A stretch of 64,000 bases of DNA. It comes from Dioscorea cayenensis subsp. rotundata (lineage: Eukaryota; Streptophyta; Magnoliopsida; Dioscoreales; Dioscoreaceae). The stretch is from the NCBI RefSeq assembly GCF_009730915.1, contig NC_052489.1, positions 4,739,622 through 4,803,621 on the forward strand, given 5' to 3'. Positions 50,956 through 63,011 of the stretch are shown in pieces. Both the position numbers and the translations under genes were made by a program. Position 1 is the first letter of the stretch, and the number at the start of each line of letters is the position of its first letter. A model generated the notes under the pieces. It was given only the letters and a program-made list of their open reading frames with translations, ran no database searches and had not been told where the DNA came from.

Positions 50956-52622
50956 ATGGCGGCAATTGCAAGCCTTCAGAGCGCCATGGTCTCCTTCTCC
51001 CTCAACTCCACCTCCTTCTTCGGCCAACGCCTGTCCTTCCCTCTCTCCAACTCTCCGGTTCGCTCTCTTTCTCTCCATGTCTTCGTTCCTTGATGTTTAT
51101 GATTCTTGCTGAACTATTTGACTGATTGAACATGGTATTCTAGGTTCTTTTTTATGAAGCTTAGATCATTGGGAACTCTTTAACCAAATTTAATCTCAAA
51201 CTTTGGAAAACTTATGATTCGGAAATTGAAACATGAATTGCATCATCTTAGGGCTTAAAAAAAATTGTAGGAGCTCTAAGTGGAAATTGGAGTAATCGAG
51301 TTAAAAGGGATTGAATGAAGTGAACTGAAAATGAAATGAGGGAAAGAGATGATTGCGCATTGTGCAACTCATATAGACTAGCGGATTTGTTCAGAGTCCT
51401 ATAAAGTTCTGATTTTTTTTATTAAAAAATGCTTCCTAAATTAGAGTAAATGTTATACTATCTATCTAAATATTTACTTGTATATACTTGTATGCTATAT
51501 AACTATTTACCAATGTTTTTTTTTTTTGCACTTAGCTAGTTCCAACTTACAACTGCATGTGTAATAGTACTGTGTCTAGTTGTGCATAAGTGTATATAAC
51601 TTTTTTGACTTACTATGTGATCCAGAAGTCAATATAAATATACGCAAATGAGTAATAGATGCATCATCCTCTTAACTACTGAACAATAGTTGGGCATTTG
51701 CTGCTGGAGATTATTATGATGAAATTATGTCTCTGTGGTTTAGTTAAGAACAAGACTTTTGCATGCATGTGAACATTAAGCAACAAAATATGCCAGGGAT
51801 TAACTATGATGTTGGTGAGTACTTGATGAAAGTTGAGCTTATAATGGGGTGATTCTATATCAGGATAGATTATTTAAGATGCTCCAATTCAACATTATAC
51901 TGTATAAATGGAACTTGAAGAAATTTTCATTTCATTTCCTTCAGCATCTAGTTTCCTATGGTTTATGGGCTCACTCAAAAGATTTTATGTTGCTGACCTT
52001 AATGAACGAAGCAAATAGTTATTTGACTTATTTCTCGATTCTATATCCCAAAAGTTAAGTAGACCATTCGAATGAAAGCAAATTAACTGCGTGATATTTA
52101 AATTACTGATCATAGACTTATCACTTACATTGGATGAGGTAAGAGATTTTGGACCTTTTATTGAGTGAGGTGATCTGTGACATTTCTGTCCTTTCTGAAT
52201 ATGCTGGAATTAATTTTGTTTTCTTATGGTGTTTCCTCCAAATCTTCTTAGTGAGCTTCCATCTCATAGCATGGCATTTATTTACACATTTTTCTTTTAT
52301 CTATTTTAATGATTTAGGAATTTAACATATTATTCTTCACATCTCTATTCCTTTTTTCCCTTGGCGTGTTTGCAATATGTAAATGTAGACTTTTTGATCT
52401 TTTCTGATACAGATTGAGGCTGTTATTCACAGCTCAAATGTTATGCTCTATTCAAAAGAACAAAATGTAGCAAGCAGAGTGGGGCACAAAAATCCTAGAT
52501 GATGGAAGCGAGTCCATTACCTTGTCAAAACTGGTGAAATAATAGACAACTCAGAGAAATGGAAGAGAGTGGTCAAAAGAAAAAGCAGGAGAAAGAAGAG
52601 AAATCCAATTGATTTTACATGA
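50956..52622 (+). pseudogene. RPL24: Plastid ribosomal protein bL24c, decayed gene
   Basis: Exon 1 (50956 to about 51057) encodes MAAIASLQSAMVSFSLNSTS and a Ser-rich stretch with SFFGQRLSF, a plastid transit peptide start like that of bL24c. The last exon, 52413-52622, carries IHSSNVMLYSKEQNVASRVGHK and YLVKTGEIIDNSEKWKRVV, matching the end of plant bL24c. The KOW-domain exons that should lie between are not visible in the 1.35-kb gap. The last exon has an in-frame TGA (about 52500) after a one-base gain in an A-run, with a compensating loss a few codons later. Upstream, a LINE separates the gene from its promoter. All signs point to a dead copy, with a functional gene expected elsewhere. Confidence 0.75.
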
Positions 52623-53769
52623 CCCAAGTCATTTTCTTGTATGCACGGATCAATTACCTTGCTAATAATCTTAGAATTTCATCTTTTTTGTCTACTTGAA
52701 TGTAATTGTATCCCAGCTTTAGATTGCTATTTTCTTGTCTATTCTAGTTTTCTTCTAAGGTTCACGGTGCTACTATCTTTTTGTGAAGTAGTATAAATAT
52801 ATAATCATTCACCTTTTATCAAGATAGCCATAATTCTTGCATGGATTCGCCAGGTACATTGCAACCCTTTCCTTATTGGAAATGATTGATTGTATATCTT
52901 ATTATGGTCAGTCTTTTGCCAAGCAAGGTGAGCTCAAATCTCCGCAGGCCAATTTGATAGCACTGTTGCTTAGTTTGGGTTTTGGTCTTACAAAAATGTT
53001 TCTCATGCAGATAACAGTAGTGCCATGATGTGGACCAAGCTTACAATTAGATCCACAATTTCTTATTTTGTTAATAGTATTTTTCTAAAAATTGTTTCCA
53101 TCTATTTCTTTTGCATAACTTTTTGCCATGATATGCGGTCATTTGTCTTGGATTTTGTTATCTTTTCTGCTTGCATACACCACTATGATGTTTTGAGGCC
53201 AGGTGCTTCCTTTATTGTGCTTCTAATTTAAAATTTTGTTTTGAGCTTCTCTTCCAAGTTTAGTCTGAAAGGAATATAAGAATTGTTTTATGTTTAATTG
53301 ACAAAGATTGTGAACTCCTAGATGGATGCTATATTCATCATGGTCATTATCATAATTCCCCCTGACCAACAGTACTCATCTGCTAGATTTTCTGTGGGTT
53401 ACATAGTTCAAGTGCATCCCCTTGCTTTCTTTTTCCTCTGGCTGACTGAGTGTTTTAATTTAGAGGAACAAAATAGCATCTTTAGCTGTCTCATAATTTG
53501 TCAGATTTGGTGAATATTCTGTTTACAAGATGTGTTTCTCACTTGTAAGCATGATTTCAACCATTATTTCATTCACCTTCTTTTTCATGCTGTCAGTCCT
53601 TTAAATACTTTATTCTATACTTTTTGCCATCTAGAAGCATGGCCTGAAACTGAAAGATTGGGTAAATATTCCGGTTGAAATTATTCCTTTTATTGTCTTA
53701 TTGAGTACTGAATTGTAGAATTATTCATGTCCTTCAGTTGAAATTAAATTCCACATTGATGGTGGAGTC
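52623..53769. other. Spacer between bL24c pseudogene and reductase gene
   Basis: AT-rich, T-rich plus strand. No gene, RNA or clear repeat recognised; open frames of 60-70 codons look random. Confidence 0.5.
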
Positions 53770-53880
53770 CTAGTTTGACAGAAGGCTTTTGCACTTGTCA
53801 TTCTCGAGTGTCGTTGGTGGAGTCCTTTTTGACAGAAAACCTTTGCTCTTGCCATACTCAAATATTGAATCAATTATTTC
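53770..53880 (-). repeat. 54-bp tandem duplication at the 3' end of the reductase gene
   Basis: On the minus strand the unit starting GAGTATGGCAAGAGC is followed 54 bases later by GAGAATGACAAGTGC, and both continue into TTCTGTCAAA and GGACTCCACCA. Only the second copy has the TAG stop; the first reads through by a small indel. Confidence 0.8.
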
Positions 53881-55581
53881 CTCCAAGCTCTTGTACTTGA
53901 ATTCAAAGCCTGCCTGGATAAGCTTCTCTGATGAAAGGCTCAATTTGGTCGGCCCAGGTAAGTCAACAACACTGTATGGTTCCATAAGAATCAAAGTAAG
54001 TGTTAACTTAAACCTGAAGGTATGATCTCATTTCTTTTTCTGTATATTAAGACAAAATGCTTCAAATTATTATGCAGGCAGCCAGGCATATGACCTTTTT
54101 TTTGTTCTTCTGCTACATCTATTATTTTGTCATTGTTGTCACTACCATCCCTATTGTTTTACAGGCAATGTCTGTATGTAGCAATAGCGATTATCATATT
54201 AAATATCATTTCTGAGGGATGGGTATTCAATAATTATTGTTGTAATAATAGTATGATTGTGCAGTAAATTAATCATCTTGAAGGTAAATTGGTGAAGAAC
54301 TGATAGATTGAGATGGTGCTTTAGTGTTAGGCTTCAGACTTTTAGAGAGCATGCTGTTGATAGTTGGGCTGCAAACTTTTCAGAATTATCATGTGAGAGT
54401 GGAGAATAGGGTGCCTACTCATTGAAAACTTTGTACTGTGGATATTGTTTGTTGAGGAATGATGCTAACTCTGGTCCACTTGTGTTCACTGCATTACAGA
54501 TGTAACGACCAGAGGCTTTGTCATTCTCAGCCAAGAATACGTGAGCTCTGGCTGTATCCTCTAGGTGTGTGACAGAGACTGAGCCAGAGATCATCTGCAT
54601 CATCTTTAAGATATCCATCCGCATCTTATCGCCTGCAGAATCAAAAGACAAGTGAGGGAGAGATCAAGTACCAGATTCTATGAGTGTTTTAGTCTTACCT
54701 GAAAACAAGCATAAAACCAGTTTTACCGGTGAAGGAACTTCTCCATTCAGTGGAGTGCCAATAATGAGTGTGGGATTTATGGTTATGAGATCAATCTTGT
54801 TCTCCTTTGCAAATTTAAATGCTTCCTTCTCTGCAAGTGTTTTGGCAACAATGTACCCCTACAAATTCAACCACTCAACAGTTACTCCCGGTGCTGTGAA
54901 TTCATGGCTGAAGGTAAAGAGATTTATTTGATGTTTTAGCTTTACCCAAGTTGGTGGTTTCTCCTTGAGCATGTAGTCGATGTCAGACCAGGCTTCTTCA
55001 TCTAGTACATAACCTATGCCTTTCTGCTGATTAACTGATACAGTGCACGCGGATGATGTGTGGACTACTCGTTTAACAGTCTTTGCCTTCAAGCATGACC
55101 TCAAGATGTTCAATGTGCCTTGAATTGCCGGTTTGATCAGATCATTCTGCAAATGAAGGACACAAATTTCAGATACTACAGGTAAATCTTTTATCAAAAA
55201 CATAGAATCCCAGCATTACCTCTGGATCTTCACTCATTAAATTTGTCGGAGCAGCAACTTGGAAGACATAGTCACAACCAATCACTGCATCATCAAAACT
55301 CCCCTCCACCATCATATCTGCCCGAAAGAGCTTCAAGGTACCAATCTCTCCTATCTTCTTCAAGTAAGCAACCTTGGCAGAATCATCTGATCATAAAATA
55401 ACACCATGTATTCTGTGTTCATTTATTCGATTTCAGCTTATTTAAAAAACAAAACGAATAAACTGGAATACAAACCAGGATTGCGAACTGTGGCATTGAC
55501 ATGATAACCCTTTTCAAGCAGCTGTTTGATGATTGCCAATGCAAGGTAACCATTTCCTCCTATAACACAGGCCTTCTTCAT
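53770..55581 (-). CDS. ANR: Anthocyanidin reductase-like NAD(P)H-dependent reductase (6 exons)
   Basis: Extended short-chain dehydrogenase of the DFR/ANR family; ANR makes epi-flavan-3-ols for proanthocyanidins. Exons on the minus strand: 55581-55476, 55386-55220, 55146-54946, 54858-54699, 54632-54419 and 53971-53770; 1050 nt, 349 aa, all frames joining at GT-AG. The N-terminus MKKACVIGGNGYLALAIIKQ is the Rossmann dinucleotide site (GGNGYLA where GGTGYLA is usual). HTSSAC carries the catalytic Ser, and GYIVAKTLAEKEA holds the YxxxK pair. SVSVTHLEDTARAH, ASGRYICNA and KLSLSSEKL are typical of ANR. The C-terminus is extended by a 54-bp tandem duplication. Substrate preference (ANR versus a related reductase) is not proven. 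A (TA)n tract at about 55652-55675 may serve as TATA region. Confidence 0.88.
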
Positions 55582-57689
55582 CTTCCTTTATCTTTATATA
55601 TGTATATATTTGTCTTCAACTTCAGACTTGGATTGAACTGTGTGCTAGTGATTTATATATATATATATATATATAGTTTGTTGTTTTGCTGAACTAGAGT
55701 TAGACACACCTAAATTTCAGCTTGGACTGTTAGCTTTGACTGTGTAACACCATCAACCTCTCCAAAACTTTTCTGAAAGTTGGACAAAAGATGTTGTTGT
55801 TCCAATGAGCTTAATTGATGTTTAATTAAGAGTTGTTATTTTAGCATGCTAGCATGTCTTTAAAAAAATTATTGAAGTTAGTTTTGCAGAGATTTATGCA
55901 AAACTATTGGTTTTGCTTTGGCTATAATAGTGATATTAACAGTACATATACATTGATTGATCTAATTTTTACAGTGGGATGGTTTGGTGTTGATGGATGT
56001 GGTGTTTATAATGCTAGTTGTTGTGGTCATTTCCTCTCATAAATTCTTCATGGGCACACCATTTATATATATTTATATATATATATATATATTTATTTAT
56101 TGTAACAAGTCATTGCCTCAACTGCCTTTTTAGTGTACCATATTAAGTTGTTGGGGTTTTTGCATTTATATACTTAAAAAAAAAACCTCATGATTACATT
56201 AAATCTCCATAAAAAGAAAGTGTTTATGATGCTCAAAACACTAATATTCATAGTTAATCATTTACTACACTGTAGAAAATATCCAAAATATCCTGCAAAG
56301 TAGTTGAATTAAAATTTTAGAAGCATGCATATAAACTTATAATTGCTTTTTTTTTTTTCACCATTTATATATGTTTAATGTTGTAGCAGTATATTTACAC
56401 AAATGAATGGTTGTGGGAGAACGCTCATAAATATGTTTCTTTTGAGGGTATACATAGGGTCGGACCTAAGCATAGGGAACCAACATGACAAAGATTAATT
56501 CAAATACATGTAATAGAAACCCAATATCTTAAAAACTTTGTTCCATGATTGAAAAGATATTCATATTTATTGACAGGCAAACCATAGCATAAACAATTTT
56601 TAATATATATATATATAGATGTAGGTTATGTGTTAGAATATGCACAGATGTGAAATTAATTTTTTAACACATATGTGTCCTCATCTGATATGAGTTAAAA
56701 TTTGAATCTATGCAAGAGATTCAATTTTAATAGATTAAAAAGTCGTTCATAGCATAATATAGTTAAAATTTGAATCTGTTTTTTTTAAAGAATGTAAATA
56801 TTTTATGCAAGATATTCAATTTTAATAGATTCAATTTTAAAATAATATCCTTTTTCATGTCCTGCGTGAGATCAAATCAATCACAATTTCCATATTTTTT
56901 TAAGTCATTGATTAAAATAAAAATGTATTTTAGGTGTCGTTTGTCATTGTTTTTGTTTTTCTGTTTTTTTGGTTTTGTTTCAATTTTGTTTTGTTTTTGT
57001 TTTGTTACTGATTTTTTTAAAACAAAAACATGTTTGGATACCAAAGTTTTATGTTTGGAAAAGCAAAAAGCACAAAAGCAAAAATAATAATATTGTAAAA
57101 TTTAGCATTATTTTCTTAATTTATATTAATATAATTTTTATAATTTTTTATATTAGTACATAAAATTAAGTCGCATTAGTAAACAATGGTTGTTTTTATA
57201 TATTTTTATAAAAAAAATATAAAATATAGAGATGTCATGTTTTTATAAATTTGTATTAGTGACAAAAAAAGGGACAGACAAACGTGTTTTTTTTATTTTG
57301 TTTCTAAATTTAGAATTGGTAACAAAAATAAAGATTTGGCAACAATGCCAAAAGAGCCCTAAATAACTTTGTTCATTTTAGTCCATTCATTCATCATCCT
57401 TAATAATATCATACGATACTAAGTCTGTTTATATATATTTATGACATCAGTTATGGTCTGCTGAATTAATGATCAATATATATATATATATATTAAATTA
57501 AGAACTAACAATGGGCTTGGGACTTTATATTTGATAAGGAAACCTTAACTCAACTTTGCCCATTTATTAATCCAATGACAATGAAGAATATATTGATGGA
57601 ACTTAATGAGAATATTGCTGATAAAAGCCTGGATTTTTTTTTTTTTTATTGAAAATTGTTTGGGAATAAGAAGTGGCATGTATGGTGAG
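55582..57689. other. AT-rich intergenic region
   Basis: Holds the reductase promoter (right of 55581) and AT-rich DNA with (TA)n at about 56076-56091, 56605-56618 and 57476-57493. Around 57000-57100 a TTTTGTTTTTG/CAAAAACA pair makes a loose inverted repeat, MITE-like. From 57593 a segment resembles 22190-22275. No gene recognised. Confidence 0.5.
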
Positions 57690-57985
57690 GAAAAGCATAA
57701 CTATCAATTCATATTATATCACTAGTTTTACATAAAATTAGTGAAAGCCCTCTGTGCAAGAAAGAAAGGATCTTAAAGTTTAAGGAGCTTCTGGATTAAT
57801 GTATTAACTCATGTGTACACGTCATGCTTTATATAATGTTTCTCTTGTTTTTTTTTAAAAAAAACAAAACTAATTATTGACAAGGTGGCCGGCAGGGGCA
57901 TAACTGTCAATTCATGATATATCACCATTTCTATATAAAAATTCAAAAACAGCGAAACAATACTGAAAATATAAAGCGAAGCAAC
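57690..57985 (+). repeat. Promoter-like block duplicated from or to 37.7-38.0 kb
   Basis: Shares long stretches with 37740-38015: GCATAACTATCAATTCATAT, GTGAAAGCCCT, TTATATAATGTTT, CTAATTATTGACAAGG, GCCGGCAGGGGCATAACTGT, ATATCACCATTTCTATATAA and CAAAAA-AGCGAAAC. It ends just after the TATA box, and the two copies then diverge. Confidence 0.7.
57931..57940 (+). promoter_or_regulatory. TATA box (CTATATAAAA), putative FAR1-like gene promoter
   Basis: Same box and context as 37989-37998. A CT-rich leader follows (two CCTCCCCCGCTCCCGG units at about 58070-58120), then a splice-donor-like AAAG-GTATGA at 58137. This could start the FAR1-like transcript through a 5' untranslated intron. Confidence 0.45.
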
Positions 57986-58537
57986 CACACGAACCAGCCA
58001 CACGACTGATGTGACTGGTGACAGTGGCAAATGATTTTAATTTAAAGTAAAAGAGTCTTTTGTCGCTTCCCTCCCCCGCTCCCGGCCTCGTTCTGGCAGC
58101 CGTTTCCTCCCCCGCTCCCGGTCGCCGCTACATCAAAGGTATGATATATTTCATGTTTTATAATGATTTTTTGGAGTTATTTAAGATTTTTGTTTGTTTT
58201 ATGGTGATGGAGGATAATTTCTTGGCAATGTATCTGGATTATAAACCAAAGATTTGTTTCATGTTTTCTTATTTTTTGGAGTAATTTAGGATTTTTGTTT
58301 TTTTATGGTGGATAATTTAGGATTATAAACCAAAGATTTCATGGAGTTATTTAGACATTATCTGCATTATTTTTGTTTGTTGGCAATGTATTTGAATTAT
58401 TTTTGGAGTTATTTAGGCATTATCTGGATTTTTGTGTTTTTTATGCTTTTTTGGAGTTATTTAGGATTATAAACCATTGCTTTGTTTCATGTTTTCTAAA
58501 GATTTATCTAATTTGTGTTTAGACATATACCTAAAGC

Positions 58538-59341
58538 CAATGTTTTAATAACCGGACCGGTTGTCCAACCAGTTAGGCAACTGGTTCCAGTCCAACCGAT
58601 TGAACCGGTTGCACCGGTCGGTTCAACTGGATTTATTTATTTTTCAAATAAATAAATATTTAAAAATTAAAAAACATTAAAAATTATTAAAAAATAATTT
58701 CAAAAATAACAAAAAATAATAAAAAAGATACAAAATTACATATTGCAAAGTTGAATTACCTTTATAAGGTCACAAAGTCTCAACTTTACATAAAATTAAA
58801 ATTTTCAAAATACAAATATACAAAGATACAACTATACAACAAATATTGAAATATAAAGAATTGAGTAAAATATGAGTATACAAGTATACAACAACAATAA
58901 TAATGATTAAAAAATAAAAATCAAACCGTTCAAATGTTTAATTTAACATTTTAACTTTAATGATTTAATTATTGATTAGTGTAAAATTATAAGTTAATCA
59001 TGATAAATTAATGATAATAAATTCTAATATATTAATATTTTTATGCACCTTGCTTTTTATTTATTTATTTATTTATTTTGACTTTTTTGCCTTTTAAAAT
59101 TTGGATTGAGTTAATGAGTTTATTAACTTTATTTAAGTTTTTATAAAATAAATAAACTAATTAAATAATTTAAATTAATAAATTAAGCCACCTGTCCGGT
59201 TCAACCGGTTCACCCATTAAATCGGTTGAACTGGCCGGTCCGGTTTTTTAGTGGTTTATATCACTAATCGGACCGGTTTACCGGCCGGTTCCCGGTTGAA
59301 CTGGTTGAACCGGCCGGTCCAGTCCTGGTTTTAAATCATTG
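58538..59341. mobile_element. Non-autonomous hAT element, 804 bp, with 8-bp target duplication
   Basis: The left terminus CAATGTTTTAATAACCGGACC and right terminus GGTTTTAAATCATTG form imperfect inverted repeats related to those of the hAT element at 25963-30667. The target duplication CCTAAAGC is exact at 58530-58537 and 59342-59349. CCGGTT-rich subterminal repeats flank an AT-rich core without coding capacity. It sits six bases before the FAR1-like ATG. Confidence 0.92.
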
Positions 59342-59355
59342 CCTAAAGCAAGAAC

Positions 59356-61771
59356 ATGGAAGAACTGGTACTTGGGTGTTATAAGCAAAGAAAAGATAAT
59401 ATAGAAGTTGGATGTTCAAGTTATGAAATACATGCCAAAGAAAAACTTGTAGATTTGGAATTAGTTGAAAATATTGTGCCTGAGGCCGATATGATGATTG
59501 ATTCTGAAGAAAAAGTTTATAAATTGTATGTCCAATATGCGCCGCATGAAGGGTTTGGCATCACCCAAAAAAGCACGAGATTAGGTGATGATGGAAAATT
59601 GAAATATTACACGCTAGCATGTGCAAGAGGTGGCAAACGAATATCTACTTCAAAAAACTCCTTCAACCCAAGACTATCCATCAAAGTAAATTGTCCGGCA
59701 AAGATTAATGTCATTTTTGGCAATGATGGGCGATTTACCATTTCTAATATTAATTTGGAGCATAATTATGCACTTAGCCCACAAAAAGCTCGTTTGCAAA
59801 AGTGCAATAAAAAATTGATGCATATATCAAAAGAAGGCTTGAATTAAATGACCAAGCAGGGATAAGCCTAAGCAAAAATTTTCATTCCCTAGCGGTTGAA
59901 AGTGGGGGTTATGAAAATTTAACATACACTGGGAAAGATTGTAGGAATTATATTGCGAAAGCGCTTGGCGTTGGAGATGCTATGGCACTTGGAAAATATT
60001 TTTCTCGTATGCAACAAAAAAACACAAAATTTTTCCATTTGATTGACATGGATGAGGAAGGTCGTTTGAGAAATGTCTTTTGGGCGGATGCAAGGTCTAT
60101 AGCGGCTTATGAAGCTTTTGGTGATGTAATTTCCTTTAATACAACATACTTGGTTGCTCTGTTTGTCAGTGTAAATCATCATGGGCAGATGGTATTGTTT
60201 ACGTGTGTCTTATTGTCGAAAAAAGATATAGAAACATATGTTTGGCTCTTCAAAACTTGGCTGGAGTGTATGTCAGGTAAAGCTCCTAAAGCAATTATTA
60301 CAGACCAGTGTATGGCTATTCAGGGTGCAGTTAGATTGGTTTTTCCAAATTCCCATCACCACCTTTGCCTTTGGCATATCATGAAGAAGGTTCCCGAGAA
60401 GCTTGGAGGTTTAAACGAATACAAAGCAATCAAGAAGATTTTGAAACACATCACGTATGAAGCAGTGGATACTCAAGAGTTTGAAGACACATATTTGAAG
60501 ATGGCGGACTATAACATTGAGAAAAATAAGTGGCTGAATTATCTATTCAAAATTTGTGATCATTGGACTCTTGTATATGTTAAAGGCATATTTTGGGCTG
60601 GAATGTCTACCACTCAAAGAAGTGAAAGCGTAAATGTATTTTTGATGGTTATGTTGGTTCGACGACTTCACTGAAGATTGAGAAGGAGAACAAAGTTGAT
60701 TTTGCTTCATTTAATTTGTGTTTTCCATTGATCACTGATTGCTATTTTGAGAAGCAACTACAAGAAGTATACACAAATGAAAATTTTAAATTGTTTCAAG
60801 ATGAGTTGCGAGGAATGATATATTGCAATCTTACTCTCACTGGTTCACATGGGGCAGTCTACTCATTTTAGGTGTCCGACGTTGTCAAAGGAAAAGAAGG
60901 TGCATTTAGAAAGCAAGTGGTATACAATGTTTACACTAACGAGGAAGAATTTGACATTAAATGCTCTTATCGGTTGTTTGCGTTCAAGGGGATTATTTGT
61001 AGGCACATTTGCAAGGTGCTTATTGAGAAGAATGTGAAAGACATTTTTTCTAGATATATTTTACCACGATGGAGGAAAGACATCAAACGCATGCATACAT
61101 ATGCACAAAACTGTTACGATGACCCACAAACCAGTGAGGAGAAACTACGGTATAATAAATTATGCTCTCATTTTACTAAAGCCGCAGAACTTGGAGCAGA
61201 GTCAAATGACAAATACATCTTCTTGATGAAATATGTGAATGAGGCAATTGAGAAGTTAATGAACAACACAACTTGTAAGGAAAAGTTTACACCTATGTTG
61301 TTGGAGGCGACTAATGTGCCACACCAAAAATTTCTCACTCCTTCGAAGGTGCGGAGTAAGGGCCGTCCACAATCAAAAAGGAAGAAGTCAAAAGTTGAAG
61401 AAATAATGATCAGAAACAAGAAAAAGGTATGTTTATGTAGTATCATATTAATTACTTCTTTAGATTTTTTTTTCGATGAACTTTTTTTTTTTTAGTGTAT
61501 AACATCCATGTTATTATTGGCAGAAGCCACAAACAAAGGGAGATGCATCAGCTCAAAAATTTACACAACATGATCATTGCACACAAGAGAGCGTGGTAAT
61601 TCTCTTGTAATTGTCATTAATGTCCAAATTACATATTTCAATCATTTAATTTCAAATAATGATTTATTGGACTATAATCTCTTTTCTTAGGTGAATTCAA
61701 ATTCTATATCGATCAATCTGGACATGCATCATAGTTCTTTAGGTTTTACAAGCCAATGCAATGATCTCTGA
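59356..61771 (+). pseudogene. FAR1-related (FRS5-like) / MULE-derived gene, frameshifted
   Basis: The ATG at 59356 opens a FAR1 DNA-binding domain (DSEEKVYKLYVQYAPHEGFG, CPAKINVIF). A frameshift near 59830 is followed by a long open part (59982-60674) with the MULE transposase domain: GDVISFNTTYL, VSVNHHGQMVL, TYVWLFKTWLE, IITDQ and HHHLCLWHIMKKVPEKL. A second frameshift lies near 60645, and an in-frame TAG at about 60870 follows. The C-terminal SWIM-like finger reads CSYRLFAFKGIICRHICKVL, with Tyr where the second Cys is expected. Two short 3' exons seem to end at 61771 (QCNDL). Relative to the family a few residues are missing after NTTYL. A decayed transcription-factor gene or an old MULE are both possible; I favour the former, moderately. 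Confidence 0.8.
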
Positions 61772-62316
61772 TTAAGGTGAGTTGGAATACATATGTATTT
61801 TTTTTATTCAATACTTAGTGATTAAAATTGTTGGTGATATGAAGTTGTGATGTATTATTCATTTTAATTTTTTAGGGAATCGTATTGTGATGCAAGTTGC
61901 TTATATAGCGCGAGGTTTAATTTTTGTGTTCATATTTGTGTTCGTGTTCGTGGAGGAAAAACAGAAATTTTATGTTCATGTTTGTGTTATAAGTAAAGAT
62001 TTTTGTGTTTGTGTTGCTTATGTTTGATGAAGAGATGAACCAGGACATATATGTTGTTTGATTTTGTAATAAGGGAAGGTGTCCATGATGCTATCTTTGT
62101 TTGGAAATGGTTTCCTATTCTTTTTTATTTTTTTGTTTAATTTATTTTGCTCACAGTTGGATTCTCACGCTAAATTGTTAGTAAGTATGCATCTCTGTGG
62201 ATAGTTTTAGATATTGAAAACTTAAACAAAAATAAAAAAGAATGCTTGATTAACTTATTCTACAGAAACTTGCTCCTTCTTGGTTGGTATGATTGTGCTC
62301 CTGGATTCCAGGACAG
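61772..62316. other. Spacer, nothing recognised
   Basis: T-rich 3' flank of the FAR1-like gene and 3' flank of the convergent minus-strand gene. No coding or RNA feature seen. Confidence 0.5.
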
Positions 62317-63011
62317 TCATGACTCCACCTCCTGTTTCTAAACTGAGCGAAATTAAGTAATTCAATATAATAAAAAAGAACTTGATCCAATTTATGCGTG
62401 GTCAGCTCACAAACACTTGTGCATACAAAAGTTTTTAAATTTGACATCTACATAACAATCACGGTCACTGAAAAGGCAACAGAACAGAATTCTAGCAAGA
62501 ATTCCAGATTGCAGTGCTCAAACTACCTTTCTCAGCTCTGTCCATCTGTTAGATAAATCTGATATGTGCAACTGTTTACAAAAATTCCATCTAATCCTCA
62601 ATCTGATTTAAGGTTGAGTGCTTTTGCCACTTGCACCATGTTAATTTGAATCAACTAAAATCTTTGGATTTCCAACTGTGTAAATAATAATGCAGTGATT
62701 GTAGAAATCAATCAAACATAAAAATTAAAATACATAAATAAAGAAATATAACAAATACGAGAAGACCTATAATCAATTAGCTTCTGATTATAATGTAATT
62801 GGTCTTACACATACGGCAAGCATTTTAGTAAAAGAAAAAGACGTCGTACCTTGTGGAAAATTTCACGGCTTCCACTTGCATCAACCTTCTCATAAGAGGT
62901 TAAACAACCCTGAACATAGATCAGGTCATTAGGTTTCAAGTGTTTCAGTGATATTTCTGCCAACTTCTCTTTGAACTCCAGTAAAATCCTATCAAAGCAC
63001 ATCAAATCCAT
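62317..63011 (-). CDS. OB-fold single-strand-binding-like protein, 3' exons (partial gene)
   Basis: Minus-strand exon of about 63011-62850 encodes DLMCFD...[33 protein letters not shown] and ends HK before GTACGA. The pattern [18 protein letters not shown] resembles the second half of the OB fold in plant organellar single-strand-binding proteins (mtSSB/OSB). Downstream exons that keep frame are 62571-62527 ([15 protein letters not shown]) and a 15-base terminal exon 62331-62317 ending in TGA. The 5' exons would lie right of 63011 and perhaps beyond the window; the frame at about 63450-63230 (EKEGLEISQPALDSSKSQVHH) could be one. The 5' edge of the main exon is uncertain. Organelle targeting cannot be judged without the N-terminus. 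Confidence 0.45.
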
